Shown: positions 1 through 8,555 of the stretch, one piece after another
How the letters are laid out: each line of letters begins with the position of its first letter
Numbering within the stretch: the first letter of the stretch is position 1
DNA from: Caulobacter sp. AP07
GTDB lineage: Bacteria; Pseudomonadota; Alphaproteobacteria; Caulobacterales; Caulobacteraceae
Direction: 5' to 3'
NCBI RefSeq assembly: GCF_000281955.1
Contig: NZ_AKKF01000150.1
Span: forward strand, 1 to 41,338
DNA length: 41,338 nucleotides
Program-made: the position numbers and the translations under genes
Notes under the pieces: generated by a model
The model's input: only the letters and a program-made list of their open reading frames with translations
Databases searched by the model: none
What the model was told of the DNA's origin: nothing

Positions 1-519
1 TGGGGAGGCGGCGGAGCGTCCGGGCCATGCCCGGAATGGAGTTTGGAGAGTACCGTTTCGACACGTCACGGGCGCTCCGCGCGGCCGGTGGACGGAAGCC
101 ATCGGGGCGCGGGGTTTTAACCCGCTCCCGAAGTGGGCCCCCGGCGGGCGGAGGGGAAGCGACCCCGTCCGGACCGCGCGGGCGATTTCAGCCCGCGCCT
201 GTGGTGTTCGTCTTTCGGCCCCGAGGGGGTGTTCCCGCCGTCCGGTCCGGACCGCCCGAAGCCCCATCCGAGACCCCCACGCTCCGCCGACCGGGCCATC
301 CGGGCCCCGCGCGACCGGCCGCCGGACACGCCCCGCTCGACCGCCCCCGCCGCCCGTCAGGTCGCCAGCTGGACGGCCTCCCCAGCGGTGGGGCGAGGAG
401 CAGTATGGGGCGGCTTTGGAGGTCAAGGACGAGATTGGGTCGAGATTTTTCAAGGCGTTGATTTCGTGGGGGTTCATCCTGGATATCCCGAGGATGAACA
501 CGGCCCTCCCCCAACCACC

Positions 520-646
520 GTCATCCCAGGCCCTGTGCCCGGGATCCCTGGTTCAGCCCGCACGTGCAATGCCATGGCGCGCCAGCGCTCCACCCCTCCG
601 CACCTGCGGCGGAGAGAGGGGTCCCGGGCACGAGGCCCGGGATGAC
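520..646. repeat. GTCATCCC-type extragenic inverted repeat, copy 1
   Basis: The left arm (520-549) starts GTCATCCC and contains GTGCCCGGGA. The right arm (617-646) is its near reverse complement and ends CCCGGGATGAC. The arms are imperfect, about 30 bases each, with about 67 bases between them. A second member with the same outer ends lies at 25861-25960, so this is probably a dispersed intergenic palindrome family. Confidence 0.65.
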
Positions 647-700
647 GGCTGAGAGGGAGTGGGCTTCACGTCGAACACCCGCCACGCAGCGGCGAGGCCG

Positions 701-844
701 CGCCTTAAAACCTTGGAGGCGAGCCTGCTCTGGCGTCTGGCCGTGTCAAGGACCGGCCTCCGGCCGGCCGCACCGCGGCGGCCCCGCGGGCCGTCCTTGA
801 CACGGCCAGACGCCAGAGCTCCGATCCACCAAGGCTTTAAGGCG
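701..844. repeat. Very long near-perfect hairpin (possible MITE-like element)
   Basis: Positions 727-753 and 793-819 are perfect 27-bp reverse complements. Just outside them, 701-716 (CGCCTTAAAACCTTGG) and 829-844 are reverse complements at 15 of 16 positions. The whole 144-bp block can therefore fold into one hairpin with a GC-rich loop (754-792). It has no T-tract. It could be a miniature inverted-repeat element, an extragenic palindrome or a strong bidirectional transcription barrier. No target duplication was identified. Confidence 0.7.
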
Positions 845-940
845 TGGCCGCATCCGGGGCGGATGGGTGGTCCGACGAGCAAACGTTCCGGGTGTCAGTC
901 AAGGGTAGAAAACCGCCGATCCTCCCGACCGGCTCACGCT

Positions 941-1615
941 TTACAGACCTTTGACGATCAGCGCAGGACGCTTCATTTTGCCGTCAATGCTAAGTTCGAT
1001 TCGGTTCACAGCTTCGTAAAATATCCAACTGTCGTTCAGCCTTTGAAGCGTGACCATGTGTGCGTCACACGCCATCACCTTGCACTCGGCCGCTTCCCGG
1101 TAATCGGCCGCCACGCGCACAGGCTGACCCAGTCGATGCCCCAACCCGTAAACTGTAATTGTTAGGTCTTTGAGTCGCGCAATCGCCGCCACTGTACTGT
1201 GGCGCGTGTCCACCATTTCATCATAGAGGCGCTTGGACGCCTTCACGCTCTCTGAGCCTTGCCGCACGTAGGCAGGGCCCGCGAAGTGCGGTTTGTCACT
1301 GCTGGGGCTGACAACAATGGCGACGACGTCCTTGTCCTCCACCTTCAGCGCAACGCACTGTGTTGCGACAGGGGGATAACACTCGTCGGCAGCCTCCCGT
1401 ACTCGCTTCTGGACGGCGTCCGGGTTGTCGCATCCTTCGATGCTACCTTTGTCACCGATGCCAATATAGATGATGCCGTGCTGGCCATCGGGCAGCGAAT
1501 TCGCGAAAGCGGTTACCGCCTTGCGAATGTCTTGGGGCTTGATGCCCTGGGACTTGCGCTCGACATAACCATCCTCCTGGGCGTTCAAGCGGGCCATTAA
1601 GTCACTCGGCGTCAT
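941..1615 (-). CDS. AlbA_2 / Schlafen-type putative DNA-binding or ATP-binding domain protein
   Basis: The 224-residue protein carries an N-terminal AlbA_2 (Schlafen-like, formerly AAA_4) domain at roughly residues 15-135. Visible features are YVERKSQG, KAVTAFANS, IIYIGIGDKGSIEG and the Pro-Pro turn of CYPPV, followed by PHFAGPAYVRQGSES. The C-terminal 85 residues match nothing I recognise. AlbA_2 proteins are often fused to regulators and are common in mobile DNA and defence contexts, but this one has no fused effector. The ATG at 1615 overlaps the stop of a 31-residue ORF (ATGA) and has a strong GGAGGGG ribosome site a few bases upstream, so it is probably translated as the last gene of the rlmN unit. 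Its base composition is visibly less GC-rich than rlmN, suggesting acquisition. The domain call is fairly sure; the function is unknown. Confidence 0.8.
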   Translation of the reverse strand: MTPSDLMARLNAQEDGYVERKSQGIKPQDIRKAVTAFANSLPDGQHGIIYIGIGDKGSIEGCDNPDAVQKRVREAADECYPPVATQCVALKVEDKDVVAIVVSPSSDKPHFAGPAYVRQGSESVKASKRLYDEMVDTRHSTVAAIARLKDLTITVYGLGHRLGQPVRVAADYREAAECKVMACDAHMVTLQRLNDSWIFYEAVNRIELSIDGKMKRPALIVKGL

Positions 1616-1707
1616 TTACCCCTCCGCCGGTATTGTTGGTAGCCACGCACAAGCTTAAGCGCACGCTCGAATGTCCACCATCGAAAGCGGACATCGCCAC
1701 GCGTCAT
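1612..1707 (-). CDS. 31-residue basic micro-ORF coupled on both sides
   Basis: This short frame starts at the ATG at 1707, which overlaps the stop of the NTF2-like gene (ATGA), and ends in a TGA that overlaps the start of the AlbA_2 gene (ATGA). The predicted peptide is very basic, with FRWWTFERALK near the middle and a YRRRGK end, and resembles no family I know. The double overlap suggests translational coupling. Its role may be to carry ribosomes and the GGAGGGG site into the downstream gene rather than to make a functional peptide. It could also be the tail of a decayed gene. Confidence 0.45.
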   Translation of the reverse strand: MTRGDVRFRWWTFERALKLVRGYQQYRRRGK

Positions 1708-2120
1708 TGCGCGAAGCTCACCACCGACCAGCCATAGGCGCGGATTCGCCAGCGTCCGTCTTCGCGTACCAGCACGAAGGACCATCCGCCGTGCTCGTCG
1801 AAGGGCGCGCCGTCCCGCACGCCGGTCCAGCGGGTGGGCAGGGAGAAATAGACCGTGTCGTCCGTCCGCCCGAAATCCTGCGGCGGCCCGAAGGTGTGAC
1901 TCAGGTCTTTGATCGCGCCCACGTGCCGGGCCATAAGGGCGCGCCAACGGGCCAGCCCCGCCTGGCTCGTGAAGACGTGCGGCGGGAAATTCTCGAGGAT
2001 GGTCACCTCGCCGCCCGAGAACACGCCCCGCAGGACGGCTTCGTCGGCCGTCTCAAGGAACCGCGCCAGCGCCTCCGGGCCCGCCATCATGGCGGCGTCC
2101 GGCGCGGCGAGGTCCGACAT
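1704..2120 (-). CDS. NTF2-like (SnoaL/DUF4440-type) protein
   Basis: The 138-residue protein has the pattern of a small NTF2-like alpha+beta fold. There are N-terminal helices (LARFLETADEAVLRGVF), a middle SLPTRWTGVRDG strand pair, and a C-terminal sheet GGWSFVLVREDGRWRIRAYGW, which is typical of SnoaL/DUF4440 proteins. Such proteins are small-molecule enzymes or binding domains; no catalytic residues can be assigned here. The ATG at 2120 shares one base with the rlmN stop (TGATG), so it is translated from the rlmN transcript. The fold assignment is likely; the substrate is unknown. Confidence 0.75.
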   Translation of the reverse strand: MSDLAAPDAAMMAGPEALARFLETADEAVLRGVFSGGEVTILENFPPHVFTSQAGLARWRALMARHVGAIKDLSHTFGPPQDFGRTDDTVYFSLPTRWTGVRDGAPFDEHGGWSFVLVREDGRWRIRAYGWSVVSFAQ

Positions 2121-3319
2121 CAGGCCGCCGCCTCGTCCTCGTCGTCCAACACGCCGGCCATGGCCGCCATCGACAGCTTGCGCATGGCGCTGGCCCGGAC
2201 CTTCTCGCTCTCGCTCTTCAGCTGGCCGCAGGCGGCGAGGATGTCGCGGCCGCGCGGCGTGCGGATCGGCGAGGAGTAGCCGGCCTTGTTGAGGATCGCC
2301 CCGAACGCCTCGATCGTCGCCCAGTCGGAGCACTCGTAGTCGGTGCCCGGCCAGGGGTTGAACGGGATCAGGTTGACCTTGGCGGGGATGCCCTTGATCA
2401 GCTTGACCAGGGCGCGGGCCTCGTCGGGGCTGTCGTTGACGCCCTTGAGCATCACATATTCGAAGGTCACCCGGCGGGCGTTGCTGATGCCCGGATAGGC
2501 GCGGATGCCGGCCATCAGCTGCTCGAGCGGGTACTTCTTGTTCAGCGGCACCAGTTCGTCGCGCAGGGCGTCGTTGGTGGCGTGCAGGCTGATGGCCAGC
2601 ATCGCCTGGGTCTTGTCGCCCAGCGCGTCGAGCTGCGGCACGACGCCCGAGGTCGAGACGGTGATCCGGCGACGCGAGATGGCGATGCCCTCGTTGTCGC
2701 TGATGATCTCGATGGCGTCGGCCACCTGGCCCAGATTGTACAGCGGCTCGCCCATGCCCATGAACACGATGTTGCTCAGAAGGCGGTCTTCCTTGTCCGA
2801 CGGCCATTCGGCCAGGTCATCCTTGGCGACCTGCACCTGGGCGACGATCTCGGCGGCGGTTAGGTTGCGGACCAGCGCCTGGGTGCCGGTGTGGCAGAAG
2901 CTGCAGTTCAGGGTGCAGCCGACCTGGCTGGAGACGCACAGCGCCCCGGCCCGTCCGACCGACGGGATGTAGACCGTCTCGACCTCGATGCCGGGTCCCA
3001 TGCGCAGCAGCCACTTGCGGGTGCCGTCCTTGGACACCTGGCGCTCGACCACCTCGGGGCGCGACACGGTGAACTGTTCGGCCAGGCGGGCGCGGGTTTC
3101 CTTGGCGACATCGGTCATCATCGAAAAATCGGTGACGCCGCGATGGTGCATCCAGCGGAACAGCTGGGTGGCGCGCATCTTGGCCTTGCCGTGCTCGACC
3201 ACGCCGGACTCGGTCAGGGCGACGACCAGCTGCGAGCGCGTGAGGCCCGACAGGTTGATCAGGGCTTTCGGAGCATCGGCCTTGGGGGCCATGCGCGACA
3301 GGTCGAGGGTGACGCTCAA
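2120..3319 (-). CDS. rlmN: 23S rRNA/tRNA (adenine-C2) methyltransferase RlmN
   Basis: This is a radical SAM dual-specificity enzyme that makes 2-methyladenosine at A2503 of 23S rRNA and at A37 of some tRNAs. The cluster motif [11 protein letters not shown] (Cys-x3-Cys-x2-Cys) is followed by GEPLYN, the ISTSG-like [12 protein letters not shown] and [11 protein letters not shown], all family hallmarks. The N-terminal helix-rich domain includes [16 protein letters not shown]. There are about 399 residues, a normal length. Two TTG starts are possible, 3319 (beginning MSVTLDLSR) and 3337 (six residues longer). Neither has a clear ribosome site; I favour 3319 because the residues before it look non-conserved. 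It heads a coupled unit with the NTF2-like gene downstream. Confidence 0.95.
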   Translation of the reverse strand: MSVTLDLSRMAPKADAPKALINLSGLTRSQLVVALTESGVVEHGKAKMRATQLFRWMHHRGVTDFSMMTDVAKETRARLAEQFTVSRPEVVERQVSKDGTRKWLLRMGPGIEVETVYIPSVGRAGALCVSSQVGCTLNCSFCHTGTQALVRNLTAAEIVAQVQVAKDDLAEWPSDKEDRLLSNIVFMGMGEPLYNLGQVADAIEIISDNEGIAISRRRITVSTSGVVPQLDALGDKTQAMLAISLHATNDALRDELVPLNKKYPLEQLMAGIRAYPGISNARRVTFEYVMLKGVNDSPDEARALVKLIKGIPAKVNLIPFNPWPGTDYECSDWATIEAFGAILNKAGYSSPIRTPRGRDILAACGQLKSESEKVRASAMRKLSMAAMAGVLDDEDEAAA

Positions 3320-3492
3320 GGGGCGGTCCGGGGGCAAGACATTTCAGGATCGAGGGCAGCATATAGCAGAGGGGTGCGGTTTTTCCAAAAGTCGCGACGC
3401 CGCGGGCCCTTCCCGCCGTCTCGGCGGCTTGACGCCTTGACCCGGCCAGCCTCTCCTGCGGCCTCCTGATCCGAAAGCTGGGGAGGCTTCCG

Positions 3493-5319
3493 ATGAAGAC
3501 CCGTTTGCTGGCCGCTTGCGCGGCCATGGCGCTTTGCGCCGGCGCCCTGACCGCGCCCTTCGCCCACGCCCAGACCGCCGCGTCAGCCACGCCGACCGCC
3601 CAGGAGGCCAAGGCCTTCGTCGAGGCCGCCGAGGCCGAGCTGATGGCGATGAGCGAATACGGGGCCCGCGTCGCCTGGGTGCAGGCCACCTACATCACCG
3701 AAGACACCAACTGGCTCAACGCCCGGGCCGAGGCCCAGGCCAACACCCTGTCGGTGAAATACGCCAAGCAGGCCGCCCGGTTCGACAAGGTCCAGGTCGA
3801 CCCGGTCACCCGCCGCAAGCTGATGCTGCTCAAGGCCGGCCTGGTCCTGCCGGCCTCCGACCGTCCCGGCGCGGCCCAGGAACTGGCCGACGTCCAGTCG
3901 CGGATGCGCACGCTCTATTCGACCGGCAAGGTGACGATCGGCGGCGAGACCCTGACCCTGGACGACCTGGACGACCGCCTGCGCACCGAGCGTGACCCGG
4001 CCAAGATCAAGGCGATGTGGGAGGCCTGGCACGCGGTGGCCAAGCCGATGGCCGCCGACTATCCCAAGCTGGTCGCGCTGGCCAACGAGGGCTCGGCCGA
4101 GCTGGGCTACAAGGACACCGGGGCCCTGTGGCGCTCGTGGTACGACATGGAGCCCGACGCCTTCGCGGCCAAGACCGACGCCCTGTGGGCCCAGGTCGCG
4201 CCGTTCTACAAGAACCTGCACTGCTATGTGCGCGGACGCCTCAACGCCCGGTACGGCGACGCGGTGCAGCCGAAGACCGGCCCGATCCGCGCCGACCTGA
4301 CCGGCAACATGTGGGCCCAGAGCTGGGGCAACATCTACGACATCGCCGCCCCCAGGGGCCTGCCCGGCCCGGGCTACGACCTGACCCAGTCGCTGGTCGC
4401 CAGGGGCTATGACGCCACCAAGATGATGAAGACCGGCGAGGGCTTCTACACCTCGCTGGGCATGCCGCCCCTGCCCCAGACCTTCTGGGAGCGGTCGATG
4501 ATCACCCGCCCCCGCGACCGCGAGGTGGTCTGCCACGCCTCGGCCTGGGACGTCGACAACGACCAGGACATCCGGGTGAAGATGTGCACCCGGATCAACG
4601 CCGACGATTTCTACACCGTGCACCACGAGCTGGGGCACAACTTCTACCAGCGGGCCTATGCCGGCCAGCCGTTCCTGTTCCGGGGCGGGGCCAATGACGG
4701 CTTCCACGAGGCGATCGGCGATTTCGTCGGCCTGTCGGCCCTGACGCCCACCTACCTCAAGCAGGTCGAGGTGATCGACACCGTGCCCGGCGCGGACGCC
4801 GACATCCCCTATCTGCTGAAGATGGCGATGGACAAGATCGCCTTCCTGCCGTTCGGCCTGCTGGTCGACAAGTGGCGGTGGCAGGTGTTTTCGGGCCAGG
4901 TCGATCCGGCCCACTACAACGCCGCCTGGTGGAAACTGCGCACCCAGTACCAGGGCGTCACGCCCCCCGGCCCGCGCCCGGCCGACGCCTTCGACCCCGG
5001 CGCCAAGTACCACGTCGCCGACTCCACGCCCTACACCCGCTACTTCCTGGCCCAGGTCTATCAGTTCCAGTTCTACCGGGCCGCCTGCCGCCAGGCCGGC
5101 TGGAAGGGGCCGCTGAATCGCTGTTCGGTCTATGGCGACAAGGCCGTGGGCGAGAAGTTCGAGAAGATGCTGGCCATGGGCCAGTCCAAGCCCTGGCCCG
5201 AGGCGCTGGAAGCCTTCACCGGCGAAAAGGACTTGGACGCCAGCGCCATCGCCGACTATTTCGCGCCGCTGAACGTCTGGCTGACCCAGCAGAACAAGGG
5301 CCAGAGCTGCGGCTGGTAG
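3493..5319 (+). CDS. M2-family zinc metallopeptidase (peptidyl-dipeptidase A / ACE-like)
   Basis: The 608-residue exported enzyme starts with a signal peptide (about residues 1-27, ending AHAQ). The zinc site is HELGH (residues 378-382, inside [11 protein letters not shown]) with the third ligand Glu406 in [10 protein letters not shown]. This layout and the surrounding sequence identify the angiotensin-converting-enzyme (M2) family, which removes C-terminal dipeptides from oligopeptides. Bacterial members are periplasmic, about 600-680 residues, and single-domain, as here. The ATG at 3493 has GGGGAGG seven bases upstream. It appears monocistronic, with a hairpin directly after its stop. The physiological substrate is unknown; it is probably peptide scavenging. 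Confidence 0.94.
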   Translation: MKTRLLAACAAMALCAGALTAPFAHAQTAASATPTAQEAKAFVEAAEAELMAMSEYGARVAWVQATYITEDTNWLNARAEAQANTLSVKYAKQAARFDKVQVDPVTRRKLMLLKAGLVLPASDRPGAAQELADVQSRMRTLYSTGKVTIGGETLTLDDLDDRLRTERDPAKIKAMWEAWHAVAKPMAADYPKLVALANEGSAELGYKDTGALWRSWYDMEPDAFAAKTDALWAQVAPFYKNLHCYVRGRLNARYGDAVQPKTGPIRADLTGNMWAQSWGNIYDIAAPRGLPGPGYDLTQSLVARGYDATKMMKTGEGFYTSLGMPPLPQTFWERSMITRPRDREVVCHASAWDVDNDQDIRVKMCTRINADDFYTVHHELGHNFYQRAYAGQPFLFRGGANDGFHEAIGDFVGLSALTPTYLKQVEVIDTVPGADADIPYLLKMAMDKIAFLPFGLLVDKWRWQVFSGQVDPAHYNAAWWKLRTQYQGVTPPGPRPADAFDPGAKYHVADSTPYTRYFLAQVYQFQFYRAACRQAGWKGPLNRCSVYGDKAVGEKFEKMLAMGQSKPWPEALEAFTGEKDLDASAIADYFAPLNVWLTQQNKGQSCGW

Positions 5320-5344
5320 CCGTCCGACGTCCCGGACGACGGCT
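5318..5344 (+). terminator. Hairpin overlapping the M2 peptidase stop codon
   Basis: AGCCGTC (5318-5324) pairs with GACGGCT (5338-5344), and the interior can also pair partly. There is no T-tract. It is a plausible 3' end hairpin for the peptidase transcript. Confidence 0.4.
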
Positions 5345-5426
5345 GCGGATTCACCATCGTCGTTTGCCTGATGTTCACCGTCCCCTGCGAGGATGCCCGA
5401 TCTTCTGGGGGAATCGGGCGTTGTTC

Positions 5427-7262
5427 ATGACCATGTTGAACCGGCTGGCGATGCGCCTCCGTGCCGACGCGCGTGGCGCCGTGGCGATTCAGTTCGCGCT
5501 GTTGGTGATCCCGATCGGCTTCCTGACCTTCAGCCTGCTCGACATCGGCTGGGTCAGTGTCCAGAAGCGCCAGATGCAGGACGCCCTGGACGCCGCCACC
5601 CTGATGGCGGCGCGCTCGACCGCGACCACCAGCGCCGCTGTCGACCTGATCGGCGACGCCGCGTTCGCGACGGAGATGGACGGCCTGGGCGTGCCCCTGA
5701 CGGCCGCGAGCTCGACGTTCTCGATCAGCGGCAACACCATCACCGGCGCCGTGTCGGTCGACCTCAAACCGATCGTCACCACGCTGTGGACGAACAAGGA
5801 TTCCAAGGTCACCGTGCATACCGAGGTGGTCCGGGCCTCGCAGAACCTGGAAGTGGCGTTGGTGCTCGACACCACGGGATCGATGTCGGGTAGCCGCATC
5901 ACCGATCTGAAGACCGGGGCCGCCGACCTGGTCGACCTGGTGGTTCGCGATATCCAGGCGCCCTACTATTCGAAGGTGGCCCTGGTGCCCTATTCGGCCG
6001 GCGTCTTAGTCGACACCTACGCCGACGCGGCCCGCGGCCCGGTGCGGGCGGCCGCGATCTCGGGCGCGGCCTGGCAGCAGCAGGCGCCGGTCAACATCTC
6101 GGCCATCACCAAGGCCAACCTGGCGGTGTTCACCACGTCCGCCGCACACGGACTTCCGGTGGGCGCCACCGTCTACATCAAGGGCGTCGTCGGCATGACG
6201 CAGGTCAACAACAAGATCTTCACCGTCGCCGCCGTGCCCTCGACCACCAGCTTCAAGCTGACCGGCGTCAACAGCACCAACTACACGAAATATACGTCGG
6301 GCGGGACCGTCACCCGCTGCCGCACCACGACCTGCTCGGTGGTGGTCACCACCAGCACCGCCAACGGCTTCATCACCGGCGACCTCATCGAGATCGCGAA
6401 CATGAAGGGGATGACCGAGCTGAACGGCAAGAAGCTCACGATCTCGAAGGTCGATGCGACCAGTTTCGACACGGGGCAAGTCGGCCCGACCTATGGGACC
6501 TATACCTCGGACGGCACGGCGACCTGCGACACCAGCACCACGCCGGGCTGCCGGAACTTCACCTTCACCAACGCCAGCGGCGGAACCCAGACCTGGGCGC
6601 TCAATACCTGCGCCACCGAGCGGACGGGAACCGAGGCCTATACGGACGCCGCGCCCAGCACGTCCTATGTCGGCCGGAACTATTGGGACTCAAGCTCGAG
6701 TTCGAACAATACCTGCCCCAAGGTGAAGATCAGCCCGCTGTCGAGCGACAAGGTCACGCTGAAGGCCGAGATCGCCAAGCTGGCGGCGGCCGGATCGACC
6801 GCCGGCCAGGTTGGCCTGGCCTGGGGCTGGTACATGGTTTCGCCAAACTTCAACGAGCTCTGGTCGCAGACCAGCCAGAAACCGGCGCCCTATGGCACCA
6901 AGGAGCTGATGAAGGTGGTCATTCTGATGACCGATGGCGCCTTCAACACCAACTACTGCAACGGGGTGATCGCCAAGGACGCCGGTTCGGGCAGCGGCTC
7001 GTCGAGCCAACATATCAACTGCAACGCCACCAACGGCGACGCCTTCGCCCAGGCCAATACCTTGTGCGAGAACATCAAGGCCAAGGGGATCATCCTCTAC
7101 ACCGTGGGCTTCGATGTCGGCGACGACGCCGCCGCCACGTCGATGCTGACGACCTGCGCCACCGACAAGGATCACGCCTTCTTCCCCGCCACCGGCGCCG
7201 ACCTGAAGACCGCGTTCCGGGCCATCGGCCAGGAAATCTCGTCCCTGCGCATCGCCAAATAG
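5427..7262 (+). CDS. TadG-like pilus-assembly/vWA protein with two inserted repeat domains
   Basis: The 611-residue protein has the TadE/TadG N-terminus: a basic lead, GAVAIQFALLVIPIGFLTFSLLDIG as a membrane anchor (about residues 17-42), then the QKRQMQDALDAATLMAAR helix. A von Willebrand A domain follows, with an atypical MIDAS DTTGS (residues 148-152), VALVPYSAGV, VILMTDGAFN and IILYTVGFD. Between the first and second halves of the vWA domain (about residues 226-367) lie two copies of a roughly 65-70 residue beta domain. Each has the HGLPVGATVYIKGVVGMTQVN type of motif, resembling the FCCH-like repeats often seen in phage tail or baseplate proteins. It likely acts at the cell surface or in the periplasm in adhesion or Flp-pilus-like assembly. 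There is no tad cluster beside it. The ATG at 5427 or 5433 fits the start. Confidence 0.87.
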   Translation: MTMLNRLAMRLRADARGAVAIQFALLVIPIGFLTFSLLDIGWVSVQKRQMQDALDAATLMAARSTATTSAAVDLIGDAAFATEMDGLGVPLTAASSTFSISGNTITGAVSVDLKPIVTTLWTNKDSKVTVHTEVVRASQNLEVALVLDTTGSMSGSRITDLKTGAADLVDLVVRDIQAPYYSKVALVPYSAGVLVDTYADAARGPVRAAAISGAAWQQQAPVNISAITKANLAVFTTSAAHGLPVGATVYIKGVVGMTQVNNKIFTVAAVPSTTSFKLTGVNSTNYTKYTSGGTVTRCRTTTCSVVVTTSTANGFITGDLIEIANMKGMTELNGKKLTISKVDATSFDTGQVGPTYGTYTSDGTATCDTSTTPGCRNFTFTNASGGTQTWALNTCATERTGTEAYTDAAPSTSYVGRNYWDSSSSSNNTCPKVKISPLSSDKVTLKAEIAKLAAAGSTAGQVGLAWGWYMVSPNFNELWSQTSQKPAPYGTKELMKVVILMTDGAFNTNYCNGVIAKDAGSGSGSSSQHINCNATNGDAFAQANTLCENIKAKGIILYTVGFDVGDDAAATSMLTTCATDKDHAFFPATGADLKTAFRAIGQEISSLRIAK

Positions 7263-7265
7263 AGA

Positions 7266-7295
7266 AAGCCCCCGGCGCGGATGCGACGGGGGCTT
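7266..7295 (+). terminator. Intrinsic terminator after the TadG-like gene
   Basis: AAGCCCCCG (7266-7274) pairs with CGGGGGCTT (7287-7295) around a 12-base loop, four bases after the stop codon and followed by TCTTGCTT. This is a good rho-independent hairpin with a weak T-run. Confidence 0.8.
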
Positions 7296-7386
7296 CTTGC
7301 TTGGCGGTTCCTCGCCGCTGGTTGGTCCTTCGCTTGGCGGTTCCTCGCCTCCGGCTCGTCCGGAGCCTGATGGACGGCCGTGGCCG

Positions 7387-8322
7387 TCAGGCCAGCTTGA
7401 TCTCGCGCAGGCGCTGCTGGAGGAAGGCGTCGGCGGTGATCGGCTCGGGATAGCGGTCGGGGTTTTCGTCCGTCACGCAGCTGGGCAGGGTCTTGATCAG
7501 GTAGTCCGACGCGAAGTGCAGGAAGAACGGCGTCGAATAGCGCGCCACGCCACGGCGCTCCGGCGGCGGATTGACCACCCGGTGGATGGTCGAGGGCAGG
7601 ACATGGTTGGTCAGCCGCTCGAGCATGTCGCCGATGTTGCAGACGATGCAGCCGGGCGGCGGGTTGATCGGCAGCCAGTCGCCGTTGCGGTCCAGCAGCT
7701 CCAGCCCGCCCTCTTCCGCGCCCAGCAGCAGGGTGATGGTGTTGATGTCGCCGTGGGCGCCGGCCCGCACGCCGACGGCGTCGGCCGGGATCGGCGGATA
7801 GTGCAGCAGGCGCAGCACGCTGTTGCCGTCCTTGACCGTCGGGTCGAAGAAGTCGCGGCCCAGGTCCAGATATGTGGCGATGGCCTTCAGCACCCGCACG
7901 CCCAGGCTGTCGAGCGCGCCGTACAGCCAGCCGACATTGTGGTGGAAGCTGGGAATCTCGGCCGGCCAGACGTTGTCGGCCATGTTGGCGCGGAACGGAT
8001 GGCCGGGCGGCAGGTCGCGGCCCACGTGCCAGAATTCCTTCAGGTCGAAGTGGGTGGCGCCCTTGGCGGTCTCGATGCCGAACGGGATGTAGCCGCGCGA
8101 CCCGCCCGACGCGCCGGCGTACTGCTTCTTGATCTCCTCCGGCAGGGCGAAGAAGGCCTTGGCGTCGGCGATGGCCGCGTCGATGCGGGCCTGGGCCAGG
8201 TCGTGGTCCGAGATCACCGCGAAGCCGTAGCGCTGGAACGACGCGCCCAGTTCCTGGGCGAACCTGTCGAAGTCCTTCGAATACAGGGTGAACGAGACGG
8301 GTTCGATGGCGGATGCGGACAC
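7387..8322 (-). CDS. Isopenicillin N synthase-family 2-oxoglutarate/Fe(II) dioxygenase
   Basis: The 311-residue protein has an N-terminal DIOX_N region (YGFAVISDHDL, FFALPEEIKKQY, GYIPFGIET) and a C-terminal 2OG-Fe(II) jelly roll. The iron triad is HGD (in AGAHGDINTITLLL) plus the His of PSTIHRVVNP, and RYSTPFF carries the Arg that binds 2-oxoglutarate. The family oxidises small molecules, and close bacterial homologues are mostly uncharacterised. The start is the GTG at 8322. A 7-bp inverted repeat 20 bases upstream looks like an operator. It converges on the TadG-like gene. The family is confident; the substrate is unknown. Confidence 0.9.
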   Translation of the reverse strand: MSASAIEPVSFTLYSKDFDRFAQELGASFQRYGFAVISDHDLAQARIDAAIADAKAFFALPEEIKKQYAGASGGSRGYIPFGIETAKGATHFDLKEFWHVGRDLPPGHPFRANMADNVWPAEIPSFHHNVGWLYGALDSLGVRVLKAIATYLDLGRDFFDPTVKDGNSVLRLLHYPPIPADAVGVRAGAHGDINTITLLLGAEEGGLELLDRNGDWLPINPPPGCIVCNIGDMLERLTNHVLPSTIHRVVNPPPERRGVARYSTPFFLHFASDYLIKTLPSCVTDENPDRYPEPITADAFLQQRLREIKLA

Positions 8323-8341
8323 GGGCTGGAGCCTCGGAAAT

Positions 8342-8361
8342 TAGTAAGACCGGACTTACTA
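8342..8361 (-). promoter_or_regulatory. Putative operator upstream of the dioxygenase gene
   Basis: TAGTAAG (8342-8348) and CTTACTA (8355-8361) are perfect inverted arms separated by ACCGGA, whose CCGG core is itself palindromic. The site is 20 bases upstream of the dioxygenase start, where a repressor would block transcription. The symmetry resembles TetR or GntR operators. No regulator gene is adjacent. Confidence 0.5.
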
Positions 8362-8555
8362 CACCGCCCCCCCGTCCAGGGCCAGTCCGGGCGCGAGAAC
8401 CGCTCATGCCGCCCGTTCATCAAAGGGTCATGCGCGGTGTTGGAACTTGACCATGGAAGGAGCGTTCCTTCCGGCGGGGGATCACACGCTATCAAGAGCT
8501 TCTTGGCGCGCGGGATCAAGGCCGCCCAAGGCGACTGACGAGGGAAACACCGACC

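Larger units (their letters stand above)
1..940. other. Gene-poor intergenic region with inverted repeats
   Basis: I see no convincing protein gene here. The open frames are GC-rich low-complexity translations full of Pro, Arg and Gly that overlap on both strands and match no family I know. The stretch holds short GC hairpins (for example GCGCGGGC and GCCCGCGC around 177-198), a GTCATCCC-type inverted repeat (520-646) and a very long hairpin (701-844). It lies downstream of the AlbA_2 gene that ends at 941. Confidence 0.6.

Noticed and set aside
27..882. Several overlapping open frames on both strands
   Set aside because: They are Pro/Arg/Gly-rich, overlap one another and the large inverted repeats, and show no recognisable domain.
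3583..5013. A 476-codon minus-strand open frame
   Set aside because: Antisense to the M2 peptidase; the composition (Val, Gly, His, Gln) is that of a shadow frame.
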